Source: Alkalimarinus sediminis
Lineage (GTDB): Bacteria > Pseudomonadota > Gammaproteobacteria > Pseudomonadales > Oleiphilaceae
Direction: 5' to 3'
Assembly (NCBI RefSeq): GCF_026427595.1
Contig: NZ_CP101527.1
Coordinates: forward strand, 2,141,501 to 2,205,500
DNA length: 64,000 bases
Positions 35,582 to 45,012 of the stretch are shown here, one piece after another; position 1 is the stretch's first letter, and each line of letters starts with the position of its first letter. The notes beneath the pieces were generated by a model, which had not been told where the DNA came from, ran no database searches, and saw only the letters and a list, made by a program, of their open reading frames with translations. The translations under genes were made by a program, and so were the position numbers.

Positions 35582-36496
35582 TTAAAACTTATACCCCAAG
35601 GTCATTAACAACCCCGTCTGGTAGACCTTTACCCCATCAGGGTAGAGAACATCAGCACGATAACCCAGAGCGCCATAGTATTTTTCGACATCATAGCGGT
35701 AGTTAACCTCACTTCGAGACGACTTCTCTGTGCCAAAACTATAGCTTAAAATTGCGCTGTGCCGACCATGCCGGTAACCGAGTTGGCTACCCAATGTTAG
35801 CTCTGCCCATTTTTGACTTTTAACGATGGAACCTGAAACACTATCATTGTAATCGAAAACGCCGGTAATGGTTTCGGGTTCACCGATAAGGGGGTAGCGC
35901 GTAATAGAAATGCCACCATTCGCCGCTATATCTAAATAAGCATCAATGGTTATCCGTTGCTGATAGTAACGCAAGCCCGTCGTACCCTCGAGAAAAAAAC
36001 CTTGATGCTGATAGAACGGATACCCCACGCGCAACGCCTGAATAGTCTGTCTCATTTGGATTTCAGCACTACCCGCTATTACCACCCCGGCATTGTAGTT
36101 AATATCATACTTCACTAGAGTAAGATCGATTAATTGCTGACCACTGGCATTATCTACAACGCTTCTCCCCTCCTCAATACCGTATTCGCCATACCACCCC
36201 TGGTATTCAACCCAAAGGTCATTGTCTGCCGTCCACTTTAATCCTGATGTAAAGTACATAGTCGCCGACTTAGCCATATCAGCGCCATTAGCTTTCACAC
36301 CAAATTGAGGAATCTCTAGATCAACTACATGGAACGGCAGAAAAAACGCCCACTGTTTAGATGCTTTAGCGCTCTCAATCACAAAATGGTCGGCAGCCTG
36401 CTCTTTATCGGCTTGCTCACTTGCCGCTAACGCCACCTCAGGCAGGAAAGCCCATCCCAAAAATGTGATCAAAGCCAATTTAACTTTAGCCTTCAA
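35582..36496 (-). CDS. Predicted outer-membrane beta-barrel protein
   Basis: 304 residues with a signal peptide (MKAKVKLALITFLGWAFLPEVALA) cut near ALAAS. The mature part is rich in alternating hydrophobic/polar strands ending in aromatic residues. It finishes TGLLMTLGYKF, the terminal-phenylalanine signal recognised by the BAM machinery. Ligand or role unknown; not a family I can name. Upstream of the 58-residue membrane protein. Confidence 0.7.
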   Translation of the reverse strand: MKAKVKLALITFLGWAFLPEVALAASEQADKEQAADHFVIESAKASKQWAFFLPFHVVDLEIPQFGVKANGADMAKSATMYFTSGLKWTADNDLWVEYQGWYGEYGIEEGRSVVDNASGQQLIDLTLVKYDINYNAGVVIAGSAEIQMRQTIQALRVGYPFYQHQGFFLEGTTGLRYYQQRITIDAYLDIAANGGISITRYPLIGEPETITGVFDYNDSVSGSIVKSQKWAELTLGSQLGYRHGRHSAILSYSFGTEKSSRSEVNYRYDVEKYYGALGYRADVLYPDGVKVYQTGLLMTLGYKF

Positions 36497-36881
36497 AAAC
36501 GTTGTAATAGTGTCACCTCATCGTATTACTTCTAACTGGGCGCTTATTAGAACGTTCACTCTATAGTTGGTCAAGCATAGTCCGTAAGAAGACTAGCTCT
36601 TGATTGTGATAGTGTTTGTATCACCAATAGATTAACGAAATAGTTGCGGTTTATGTATGACTTAAAAGCATCAAGGCAAGCAATTCAAGAAGTGTTAACA
36701 GCCTGTATTCATCACTTACCCCTTTTAACGCTCGGCCTCAAAAAATCAACCCTGGTCAAAATATGTTCGACACATCAATAAGTTACACTAGAGTATTAAT
36801 AAAAGCTGTCGTACATTATGCATTAATACCAAGCTACTTGTTACTTACCTCCACGCTTGGACTTAAGAAGGATATGTAAGC
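36497..36881. other. 385-bp gene-free divergent region
   Basis: Lies between the outer-membrane protein gene and the broken peptidase gene. A ribosome binding site (AAGAAGGA at 36865) is visible for the peptidase. A 42-codon frame at 36653 has no support. Nothing else seen. Confidence 0.6.
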
Positions 36882-38408
36882 ATAAATAAAATTAGACGAA
36901 CCATAGCAGGCGTTAGCTCAGTAGCTGCCCTGTCTGTGAGCCTACTAGCCTGTGCAGACTCAGAGAGTGACTTTTCATCTATGCAGATGAAAGGCGTTGA
37001 GCCCGTTACGATTGAAGTCGATATTGATGCAGCTGCAAAGCGCTTATCAAAGGCTGTTCAATACCGCACTATTTCGAACCAAGATAGAAGTGACTTTGAT
37101 ACTAAAGCATTTGATGACTATCACCAGTATTTGGCAGACTCCTACCCCAATGTACATAAAACCATGAAAAGGGAGAAGTTAGGAGACCCTCGTCCATATA
37201 GTTTGCTATATACCTGGAAAGGTAAAAACCCAGATTTACCACCTGCTGTTCTATATGCACACATAGATGTAGTGCCGGTTCCAGAAGAGTCTCTCGACCA
37301 GTGGTCATACAAGCCTTTTGATGGAACCATTGCTGAAGGTCACATCTAGGGGCGCGGAGTGCTAGACGATAAAAACCAGGTTCACGCTATACTCGAAGCA
37401 GCCGAAATGAAAATTAAAGAAGGCTGGCAGCCAAAACAAACCATATATTTGGTATTTGGCCAAGACGAAGAAGTCGGTGGCGCTGAAGGCGCAAAGCATA
37501 TTGTTGATGTGTTGGAACAGCGCGGGATAAAAAGAATTGGCTTTGTACTAGATGAGTCTGCACCACTAATACCTGGAATATTTCCTGGTATCCCAGATAA
37601 CACTGCCCTTATCGGTATTGCACAAAAAGGGTTTGTCAGCCTAGAGCTAACTATGAGCGGTGTGGGTGGTCACTCCTCGCAACCACCCGAAGAGTCAAAC
37701 ATTGGCATTTTGGCAGAAGCTATTACAAAGCTCGAAAAGGCACAATTTCCTTACCGAATCCATGAGGCTGTTCGTCATCAATACCGCTATATGGGCCCTG
37801 AGCTCGACAAGGAAAAACAGCCAATGTATGCCGCTGTAGCCTTTGGTAAAGACGATGAAATGACCGAGCTCGAAAAAGCCTTCATTAAGGATATGGCTTC
37901 AACTCCAATCACTAGAGCCATGTTACACACCACCATCGCGGTCACCATGTTTAACGCGGGTATCAAAGATAACGTATTGCCACCTTCGGCCACTGCAGTG
38001 GTGAACTTCAGACCGATGCCGGGCGATACACCCGAAGTCATTATTGCTCATGTTAAAAAGGCAATTAATGACGACAGAATAACCATTAAAGACATCTCTG
38101 CCTCAACACCTGCTACAAACGTAGCTGACCCAGACAACGCAGGCTATAGGGCGCTCGAAAAAACCATACGCCAGACTTGGGGTAATGATCTAATTGTATC
38201 GCCTTTCTTTGTAATTGGTGGTTCAGATTCCAAACATTTTCAAGCGCGTGATTTTGCACCAGATGTATACACATTTACGGGTATTCAACTGGAATCTATG
38301 AAAGAGTTTGCTGGCTTTCATGGTGTTAATGAGCGAATTAAAGTGGATGAGTACGCTCGGTCAATCGGGTTCTTTTATCAATTGATGAATAATCTAGAAG
38401 AGCTTTGA
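36882..38408 (+). pseudogene. M20 metallopeptidase lipoprotein, broken by lost start and in-frame amber stop
   Basis: The reading frame from 36882 encodes a lipoprotein signal (NKIRRTIAGVSSVAALS, then LLAC) and a full M20 zinc peptidase of about 508 codons. Metal ligands are retained: AHIDVV, the Asp of GVLDDKN, GQDEEVGG and the late GFHGVNE. Two lesions are seen. The codon at the expected start, nine bases after AAGAAGGA, is ATA rather than ATG. Codon 156 is TAG (37347) where the family has the Trp of a G-x-I-W-G-R-G motif. Both fit G-to-A transitions. The frame is otherwise intact, so inactivation is recent, or these are sequence errors. A fragment could start at GTG 36936 or GTG 37359. Confidence 0.85.
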
Positions 38409-38437
38409 TTGAATAATTGACGCTACAGCATATAGAA

Positions 38438-38474
38438 GGCGGTGATAAAGGGCATTCCCCACTATTTCACCGCC
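38438..38474 (+). terminator. Terminator after the M20 gene
   Basis: GGCGGTGA pairs with TCACCGCC across a 21-base loop and is followed by CTTTTAAAG. It lies 30 bases past the stop. Confidence 0.65.
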
Positions 38475-38531
38475 CTTTTAAAGAGTATTTAGCTGAAGAG
38501 AGTGCGCCACCCTTTAATTGAGTAACGCACC

Positions 38532-38559
38532 ATCGGTATCAACAAATCGGTCTCAACAA
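38532..38559. repeat. 14-bp direct duplication
   Basis: ATCGGTATCAACAA followed directly by ATCGGTCTCAACAA, in the 244-bp gap between the M20 gene and rnk. Confidence 0.7.
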
Positions 38560-38652
38560 GTAAAGATACTTGAAAACACTTATTGCCGATTAGGACTCTG
38601 TTCTGCATGTTATACATCACAGAGCTAAGAACATTTCTAACGAATACCCCCC

Positions 38653-39066
38653 CTATCTATGAAGCTCCCCTGCTCGCTCAGGCTGATATGTAATCTCTTT
38701 AATAGTAACTTTCATCAATCCACCACCAGGTTTTGGCCATTCAATTTGGTCACCCTGGGTTAAGCCAAGCAATGCACTGCCGACTGGAGCAAGAATTGAT
38801 ATTTTCTTACCACTTGAATCAATGTTATTGGGGTAAACAAGCGTTAGCTCTATCTCTTCTTGAGACGACTCAACCAGAAATTTAACGGTTGAGTTCATCG
38901 TGACAATCGTGGGTGGAACCTCTTCTGGCTCTACTACATTAGCACGATCCAACTCTTCTTCAAGCTCTTTGGCACCTGCAATACTGCCTGCAGGCAACGA
39001 CTCAATCAATTTGTACAACCTATCAGCGTCTAATGATGAGATTGTTATTTCTGGTCTTGTATTCAT
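38653..39066 (-). CDS. rnk: Regulator of nucleoside diphosphate kinase, GreA/GreB-like
   Basis: 137 residues from ATG 39066; the upstream extension to 39090 is unneeded. It matches E. coli Rnk in LDAERL-like start, EELDRA, VVTMNSTVKF-type segment, LVYP, SILAPVGSALLGLTQGD and the YQPERAGE end. The Rnk family binds RNA polymerase through a short coiled coil and a GreA C-terminal fold. A single gene preceded by an unknown gene 34 bases away. Confidence 0.92.
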   Translation of the reverse strand: MNTRPEITISSLDADRLYKLIESLPAGSIAGAKELEEELDRANVVEPEEVPPTIVTMNSTVKFLVESSQEEIELTLVYPNNIDSSGKKISILAPVGSALLGLTQGDQIEWPKPGGGLMKVTIKEITYQPERAGELHR

Positions 39067-39100
39067 CACATATCCTCTATAATGCTGCAAATACTACTCT

Positions 39101-39751
39101 TTAAACACCATTTACGATTAACTTTAGCTGCTCTTTTGCGGCTGTACCCTCTTCGGTTGCCATATCAACATTCAGGTAGTCTTCCATCCTTCTAGTTAGA
39201 AACAGCGACAAGCCATTATCCCCAAACTCTTCTAATGAAGAAATTTGCTGCTTGTTTTCACTGTTCAATGCCGCAAGCTCCAATGAAAAGAGCATTAATG
39301 CCTTACCATTCTTGCTCGCTTCCAATGTCTCTTTTTGAGCGGTCTCGTCTTTAGCATCAAAATCAGCCAATTCTTGCTTCATAGTATGAAATATTTCATG
39401 CACAGACCATAAGTAAAGACCGTCTTCGACTTTATCTTCTTCCATCGACTTGAACAATGGCCATAGTATATCGACGTCTGACGTTGGCGACTTTATAACC
39501 AGTCCTTTTTTATAAGCAGCTTCAAGAAACAACTTGGGGTCTGATTCATCAACCATAGTCTGAAGTTGGCCAAACACCGTTTCATACTTCTTTTCGCTAA
39601 ACTCTTTAGGGTCAAAATACTCTTTATAAGAGCACCCCCAAATAAGCGAACGCAATACTTCAAACTCTACATCACTTAACGGTGACAAGCGGTTAGCCAC
39701 ATACTTTTGGAAGCCAATATCATCATCAGCATTAGTGTTACTTGAACTCAT
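39101..39751 (-). CDS. Hypothetical acidic soluble protein
   Basis: 216 residues from ATG 39751 (the frame opens at 39772). Rich in Glu/Asp with helical segments (LWSVHEIFHTMKQELADF; LSLFLTRRMEDYLNVDMAT). No signal peptide or membrane segment, no recognised family. Same strand as rnk and likely co-transcribed. Confidence 0.65.
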   Translation of the reverse strand: MSSSNTNADDDIGFQKYVANRLSPLSDVEFEVLRSLIWGCSYKEYFDPKEFSEKKYETVFGQLQTMVDESDPKLFLEAAYKKGLVIKSPTSDVDILWPLFKSMEEDKVEDGLYLWSVHEIFHTMKQELADFDAKDETAQKETLEASKNGKALMLFSLELAALNSENKQQISSLEEFGDNGLSLFLTRRMEDYLNVDMATEEGTAAKEQLKLIVNGV

Positions 39752-40266
39752 GGATAGTTTGCCTATTTGCAATGATTAGGGGCACTATACCCCTGTAATT
39801 CCAGCGCACACAGTACTAAACGGACAATCAAATATCCAGTGGATAAATGGGTAATAAGGATCTGATGGTCAGATTGTCGTTCCAGCCTGATTTTTGTCTT
39901 ATTTTTAACATGCTTAATCTCATTTTTTTGTTTCCTACCTATTCTTAATGACTATCGGTTCACATTTTTATAACGCACCCGAAAAAACATTAGGTGACAA
40001 TTTATCATGTCTTAGTTTCTGGACTATGTATATAGGTGACATGTTGTCACGTTGTTAGCGCACACACCCTAATAACTTAGATCGCTTGTCTCAAAACTGA
40101 AGCATTTCAGATAACAGAAGTCCCTTTTAAGTGTCACCAATAAAAGGTGTTGTTGCCGTACTAAGATGCGTTTATTGAGCCCATGAGTCTCTTTACGCAG
40201 TAACGATAGTGTTTAAAAAAATACTACTCAGAAGAGATTCCTTGAAGCCTTACCAGGGAATTTATT
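39752..40266. other. Gene-free region (about 500 bp) upstream of the ceramidase
   Basis: Contains two TAGGTGACA direct repeats 42 bp apart (39991 and 40033) and the dyad at 40036. AGGGAA six bases before 40267 is the ceramidase ribosome binding site. No reading frame of note. Confidence 0.7.
40036..40050. promoter_or_regulatory. Operator-like dyad
   Basis: GTGACATGTTGTCAC, perfect 6-bp arms with a 3-bp centre, 217 bp before the ceramidase start. A related but imperfect copy overlaps TAGGTGACAATTTATCA at 39991. It looks like a regulator site; the regulator is unknown. Confidence 0.4.
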
Positions 40267-42366
40267 ATGTTATTTAAAATAAAAATAAGACTAGAAAAGA
40301 CCTTTAGACCTCCCCGCTATGCCATAGCAAAAAAAGCACTGCTGGTGTTACTACTTTGCTTCCCTACCCTTAACGCCTGGAGCGCAGAAAACAACTATCT
40401 GATCGGCAGAGGTATTCATGATGTAACCGGTCCTGCTGCTGAAGTGGGTTTAATGGGTTATGCCAATCTAGACCAAAAAAGTGCGGGGATTCACTTTAGG
40501 CAGTGGTCCAGAGCTTATGTGGTGGCAGAGCCCAATACAGATAAACGCGTTGTTTTTGTGAGTGTCGATGCTGGCGCTTTGTTTCAATCCGTATTTCAGG
40601 GAGTCATACAAAAACTGAAAAATAAATACGGTGATACTTACAACGAGCGCAATGTTATTTTAAGTGCTACCCATACCCACTCTGCAGTGGGTGGGCAATC
40701 ACACTATGCGCTTTATGACATCACCATTCTAGGCTTCATCGAGCAAGCCTACAATGCTCAAGTTGATGGCATCGTGGCTTCTATCGAAAAAGCACACAAT
40801 GACTTAAAACCCGGCCGTATTCTAGTTAACCGTGGTGACTTGAGTAATGCCAGCTATAACCGTTCTATCGAAGCTTATAACAACAACCCTAGCACTGAAC
40901 GCAATCAATATAATAGTGCGATTGAAAAACCAATGACGGTTCTAAAACTACTTCAGGAAAGCACCAATGAAGTGGGTATGATCAGCTGGTTTGCCACTCA
41001 CCCTAATGCTATGGGGGCAGATTTAAAAGTACTAAGTGGTGATAACAAAGGTCATGCGTCTTACCTTTTTGAAAAACACCATAAGCATTCGACCTATCAA
41101 GGAAACAACAATTTTGTAGCGGCCTTTGCCATTAGTAATGCGGGTGATATGTCACCCAACGTTAACCCCGATATCGAAGGCCGTGGTCCAACATCGAACC
41201 GATTTGAAAATGTCAGAATAATTGGTGAACGCCAATACGAAAAAGCACTTGAGTTGTATAACAGTGCAACCGAACAACTAACGGGTAGCATTGAATTTAG
41301 CCACCGTTATGTCGATATGTCTTCGACTACGGTATCTGGCGACTTTACCGATGGAGAGCAAAAAACTACCTGTGTGGCAGCATTAGGCGAATCATTTGCA
41401 GCGGGTACAGAAGATGGACGAGGGCCGGACCTGTTTAGTGAAGGGGCGACTCAAGCAAACCCATTTTTCCAGTTTATCGGTAGTATGATTGTTGCGCCAA
41501 GCCAAGCAGACTTGGATTGTCACGCGCCAAAAGCGGTATTGATCGCACAGGGTAAAACGACCCCCTACCCCTGGACACCTGAAGTGCTTCCTTTATCGCT
41601 CCATAAAATTGGTCAACTTGGAATCTTAGCAGTGCCAGCGGAGTTTACGATTATGTCTGGCAGAAGGTTGATGAATACGGTAGAGAGCGTGTTGTCTGAA
41701 CAGCTGGATTATACCGTTGTAGCGGGGCTTTCCAATGCTTATAGCGGCTATGTCACCACTAAGGAAGAGTATGATATTCAACACTATGAAGGAGGCTCAA
41801 CACATTTTGGCCCATGGACGTTAGCCGCGTATCAACAATCTTTCTATCAATTAGCTGCCAATATGCTTCCAGCAGGACAATCACCTGCCCCTAACCTGCA
41901 ACCGGTTCCTTTTCCTGCTATCGAGCCTATTCCACGGGACTTAACTGGTGAAACCATTAACTTCCAGACTGGGGTTATTCATGATCAGGCACCTATATTC
42001 AAACGCATTGGAGATATTGTTCAAAATGCCAAGCGTCGTTACCAGAAGTCTGAGTCAGTAGTCGTTAAGTTCTGGTCAGGACACCCCAAAAATAACCTGA
42101 GAACCCAAGGGACCTTTATGGAGGTTCAACGTTGGGACGGAGGAAAGTGGGTTGTTGTCGCAAACGATAATGATTGGGAGACAGTTTATGAATGGAAGCG
42201 TATTGACGGATTTTGGGGTACTTCTCACGCTATATTAACCTGGAACATCCCTGAAAATGCAGCCTCAGGGACTTACCGAATCAGACATTATGGCGACAAA
42301 AAGAAGCCGGGGTCAGGTAGGATAGTCGGTTATACAGGTACAAGTCGAAACTTCACTGTAAATTAA
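40267..42366 (+). CDS. Neutral ceramidase
   Basis: 699 residues with a signal peptide (KALLVLLLCFPTLNAWSAENN, cut near residue 40). Family features in order: GRGIHDVTGPAAEVGLMGYA, SATHTHSAVGG (zinc ligands), FATHPN and SNAGDMSPN (about 288-296), the nucleophile-serine motif normally NAGDVSPN. GYVTTKEEYDIQHYEGGSTHFGP and a C-terminal immunoglobulin-like domain follow. It splits ceramide into sphingosine and fatty acid outside the cell. Bacterial homologues act on host or dietary ceramide. A long regulatory region precedes it. Confidence 0.94.
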   Translation: MLFKIKIRLEKTFRPPRYAIAKKALLVLLLCFPTLNAWSAENNYLIGRGIHDVTGPAAEVGLMGYANLDQKSAGIHFRQWSRAYVVAEPNTDKRVVFVSVDAGALFQSVFQGVIQKLKNKYGDTYNERNVILSATHTHSAVGGQSHYALYDITILGFIEQAYNAQVDGIVASIEKAHNDLKPGRILVNRGDLSNASYNRSIEAYNNNPSTERNQYNSAIEKPMTVLKLLQESTNEVGMISWFATHPNAMGADLKVLSGDNKGHASYLFEKHHKHSTYQGNNNFVAAFAISNAGDMSPNVNPDIEGRGPTSNRFENVRIIGERQYEKALELYNSATEQLTGSIEFSHRYVDMSSTTVSGDFTDGEQKTTCVAALGESFAAGTEDGRGPDLFSEGATQANPFFQFIGSMIVAPSQADLDCHAPKAVLIAQGKTTPYPWTPEVLPLSLHKIGQLGILAVPAEFTIMSGRRLMNTVESVLSEQLDYTVVAGLSNAYSGYVTTKEEYDIQHYEGGSTHFGPWTLAAYQQSFYQLAANMLPAGQSPAPNLQPVPFPAIEPIPRDLTGETINFQTGVIHDQAPIFKRIGDIVQNAKRRYQKSESVVVKFWSGHPKNNLRTQGTFMEVQRWDGGKWVVVANDNDWETVYEWKRIDGFWGTSHAILTWNIPENAASGTYRIRHYGDKKKPGSGRIVGYTGTSRNFTVN

Positions 42367-42400
42367 CCCACCAAACACCTAAATAGGCTTAGTCGAAAAC

Positions 42401-42434
42401 GAACGACACTTGGTAGAGATATCAAGTGTCGTTC
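42401..42434. terminator. Terminator hairpin after the ceramidase
   Basis: GAACGACACTTG pairs with CAAGTGTCGTTC (12-bp perfect stem, ten-base loop), between converging genes; no T run. Confidence 0.7.
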
Positions 42435-42504
42435 TACAGCCCACTAGCAATGGTTTCGGGGTAACGTACTGAGACTAATGCGAAGAGTAGTCAAGTGCCC
42501 CGTA

Positions 42505-42807
42505 TTAGTCGTCTAACTCACTCGATTTAGAACCACGAACACTCGCTCTGGCCATTATTTCCAGATAAAACGACTCTAGGTTAAGCTTTTCAGCTTCGTC
42601 TATACATTTACCAATATCACCCATATGAATCACTTTAGCTTCTTGCTCTGTGTGACCATACTTGCAGTCGAAATCCCAATAATCTGTACCTGCAGGTAGT
42701 TTTTTATTGCGCTCCCTTTTGATGTATTTCTTGGCATCATGTTTTGCAGCTTCAAACAGGCGAGCCGTTTTAATTTTGGGATGACTTATAACAAACGTTT
42801 TTTTCAT
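42505..42807 (-). CDS. DUF6172 family protein
   Basis: A 100-residue basic cytoplasmic protein. MKKTFVISHPKIKTARLFEA, KKYIKRERNKKLP and YWDFDCKYG match the DUF6172 pattern closely. Function unknown. Single gene converging with the ceramidase. Confidence 0.75.
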   Translation of the reverse strand: MKKTFVISHPKIKTARLFEAAKHDAKKYIKRERNKKLPAGTDYWDFDCKYGHTEQEAKVIHMGDIGKCIDEAEKLNLESFYLEIMARASVRGSKSSELDD

Positions 42808-42950
42808 GTTGAACCTAAAAATTGAAATATGGTGCTCTATCTTTAGAGCGTTGAGCGCATTCTACTTTAAATAATGGTACTAGGCATAGTTTAAGGGGCG
42901 CGGACTATAAAGGGTAAGGGGGTGATTGTCGAGCAATGTATAGCAAGTAC

Positions 42951-43256
42951 TCATAATTGTTTAACATAGTCTGCAATCAACTCTGCTTCTTGAGTACTCA
43001 TGTTCGGGTACAGTGGCATTTTGCGTTTATCATTGGCCTCTATTCGAATTTTATGTGCAATTTGCCATATCGAAAGCGAGCTCTGTTTATTGGGTGGCAC
43101 ACCTTTTAAGAAGTTTCCTTTGCCTGTTTCAGCGTGACAGCCCGCGCAGTGATGATCAAACAACTGCTTGCCGGTTATCAACTCTGGGTGGTTATGGGTA
43201 TCTTTATCACACCCGCTCAATCCCGCTAGCGCTATCAATAGAAGTGTGCGCCTCAT
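42951..43256 (-). CDS. Cytochrome c lipoprotein
   Basis: From ATG 43256 the protein is 101 residues with a lipobox signal (IALAGLSGC, Cys16) and one haem motif CAGCH (37-41). KMPLYPNMS near the end supplies the axial methionine. A small class I cytochrome c tethered in the periplasm, for electron transfer. The open frame extends to 43355 but would run into the upstream EAL gene. It starts 16 bases after that gene's stop, so they are probably co-transcribed. Confidence 0.88.
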   Translation of the reverse strand: MRRTLLLIALAGLSGCDKDTHNHPELITGKQLFDHHCAGCHAETGKGNFLKGVPPNKQSSLSIWQIAHKIRIEANDKRKMPLYPNMSTQEAELIADYVKQL

Positions 43257-43272
43257 ATCAGTACTCCAACGT

Positions 43273-44829
43273 TTATGACAACTGTTTTTCATAGTAGTGA
43301 CAGAGTGCATCAAACGGTAGTGGTTTACTAAAAAAATAGCCTTGTATAGTGTCACATTGCAACCGTTTCAGCAGATCAACGGTTTCTTGATCTTCAACCC
43401 CTTCTGCGGTCACCGAGATATTAAGACTATGGGCCATAACAATAGTCGACTTCACTATTTTTGTTTTCTTCGCCGAAATTAGCATATTGGTAATGAAGTC
43501 TTTATCAATTTTTAAGACACTAACCGGCAGTTGGCTTAAATAGGTTAGCGAGGAGTAGTCTTTACCGTAATCATCTAATGATAGTGAAAACCCCATCTCT
43601 ACCAAGGCATCAACACATTGGATTGCCCTTGTAGAGTCGCCCATAAAAGCACTCTCGGTAATCTCAAATTCAAACTCTTCTGGGCTAACATCATATGCTG
43701 AAAGTAATCGTTGAATATCGCTAGGCAACTCTAAGTCTTGAATATTTCTCGAAGAGAGATTAATCGCCATTTGCAGAGTAATGCCCTGCGCTTTTAACGA
43801 GCATTGGTCACGAAAGGCTTTTTCTATGATCATCAAAGTAAATGATTTGATTAATCCTGAGTGCTCAGCGAGCGGCACAAACTCCTCTGGTGAAATAAAA
43901 CCTAGCGTATCATGCTTCCACCGAGCCAACGCTTCAACAGACTCAGCTCTACCTGTTAACAGGTTTACTTTAGGCTGATAGTTTAAATAGATACCCTCTT
44001 TGCTATCTATTGCTTCTTTAAGGTGATTAAACAGCAGGATTCGTCGTTTATTGTTTGGATCTCGATCGGCATCATAAACACAATAACGGGAGGCGGTTTG
44101 GCTAGCACCTCGCATCGCTAACTCTGCTTTTTGGAGTAGTTTAAGAGGGTCTGATTCATGTTGAGGATAGAGAGCTATGCCGATACTGCCTTCAAGCGTA
44201 ATCGGTGCATCATCAAGGCTAATAGTCTTACTTAATGTTAGGTGTATCTTTTCAACAATCTGATAAATATCATCTACATCGGCCAATGGCAGTATGAAGG
44301 CAAACTCTGTGCTTGAAGTACGGCCGAGTGTATCTGACTTTCTTAAATTCAAGCGCAGCCTTAATGCGACTTTTCTTATCACGAGGTCGCCATTTTTGTA
44401 CCCTATAGCATCATTTATCGCCGCCAAGTGATGTATTTTTAATACGATTACGCCATAACTCGACTGGCTTCGCTCGGCGACTAGCGTCTGGTGGTGTAGT
44501 CGATCTTCAAATAATATTCTATTGGGTAAACTAGTCAGAGGGTCATACAGATAATGGCGTTGCATAACCAATTCTGCATGAGAACGATCTTTCAGGCTCT
44601 TAATAATGGGTCGGTATAAAAAGAATAACAGGCATGGCAGTGTAATAGTTGTTAACACAATAGCATTGATAAGGGCGATATAGAGTGGTGATAACCCCGG
44701 AAATATCGCTAAAAAGGTGGTAATAACGATTTCAGCCAAAAAAATCGCAGCAACAACAATAAGGATAAAGTGATTGAGCTTGAGCTCCGGTATACGTTTA
44801 ATATCAGTTGGCTCTCTGCTCGTGAGCAT
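43273..44829 (-). CDS. Membrane GGDEF(degenerate)-EAL protein, probable c-di-GMP phosphodiesterase
   Basis: 518 residues: two N-terminal helices (about 21-41 and 48-70), a GGDEF domain (about 90-250) and an EAL domain (about 265-515). The GGDEF loop is SSTEF, so cyclase activity is unlikely. The EAL domain keeps ESVEALARW, the NLSS Asn, FEITES, the DD of LSLDDYGKDYSS, KIDKDF and AEGVED. DDYGKD departs from the usual DDFGTG in loop 6. c-di-GMP breakdown is expected but may be weak. Confidence 0.88.
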   Translation of the reverse strand: MLTSREPTDIKRIPELKLNHFILIVVAAIFLAEIVITTFLAIFPGLSPLYIALINAIVLTTITLPCLLFFLYRPIIKSLKDRSHAELVMQRHYLYDPLTSLPNRILFEDRLHHQTLVAERSQSSYGVIVLKIHHLAAINDAIGYKNGDLVIRKVALRLRLNLRKSDTLGRTSSTEFAFILPLADVDDIYQIVEKIHLTLSKTISLDDAPITLEGSIGIALYPQHESDPLKLLQKAELAMRGASQTASRYCVYDADRDPNNKRRILLFNHLKEAIDSKEGIYLNYQPKVNLLTGRAESVEALARWKHDTLGFISPEEFVPLAEHSGLIKSFTLMIIEKAFRDQCSLKAQGITLQMAINLSSRNIQDLELPSDIQRLLSAYDVSPEEFEFEITESAFMGDSTRAIQCVDALVEMGFSLSLDDYGKDYSSLTYLSQLPVSVLKIDKDFITNMLISAKKTKIVKSTIVMAHSLNISVTAEGVEDQETVDLLKRLQCDTIQGYFFSKPLPFDALCHYYEKQLS

Positions 44830-45012
44830 TTAAGATCCCTTTGGAGAAAAAACCGTTAAGTTTCCTGATGCTGAATACCGCGTAAGCGATCTATTTTTCT
44901 AACTATTTATAAGTATAGTCAAGAAGTTGATTATTGCGTAAAGGGTTCGTTAGCATTCTTGCGCGGATATTCGTTAAACTACCCCTTTCTATTTTTCTAA
45001 AAGAGTCTATTT

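Noticed and set aside
36653-36781. 42-codon plus-strand frame before the M20 pseudogene
   Set aside because: No ribosome binding site, no recognisable composition, in a divergent promoter region.
37347-37349. TAG in the M20 gene as programmed recoding (pyrrolysine)
   Set aside because: TAG is used as an ordinary stop by several genes here (for example the DUF3549-like gene and purN), and M20 enzymes have no known recoded residue there; a nonsense mutation is simpler.
43013-43294. Antisense 93-codon frame over the cytochrome c gene
   Set aside because: Shadow of the real cytochrome and EAL genes; no family resemblance.
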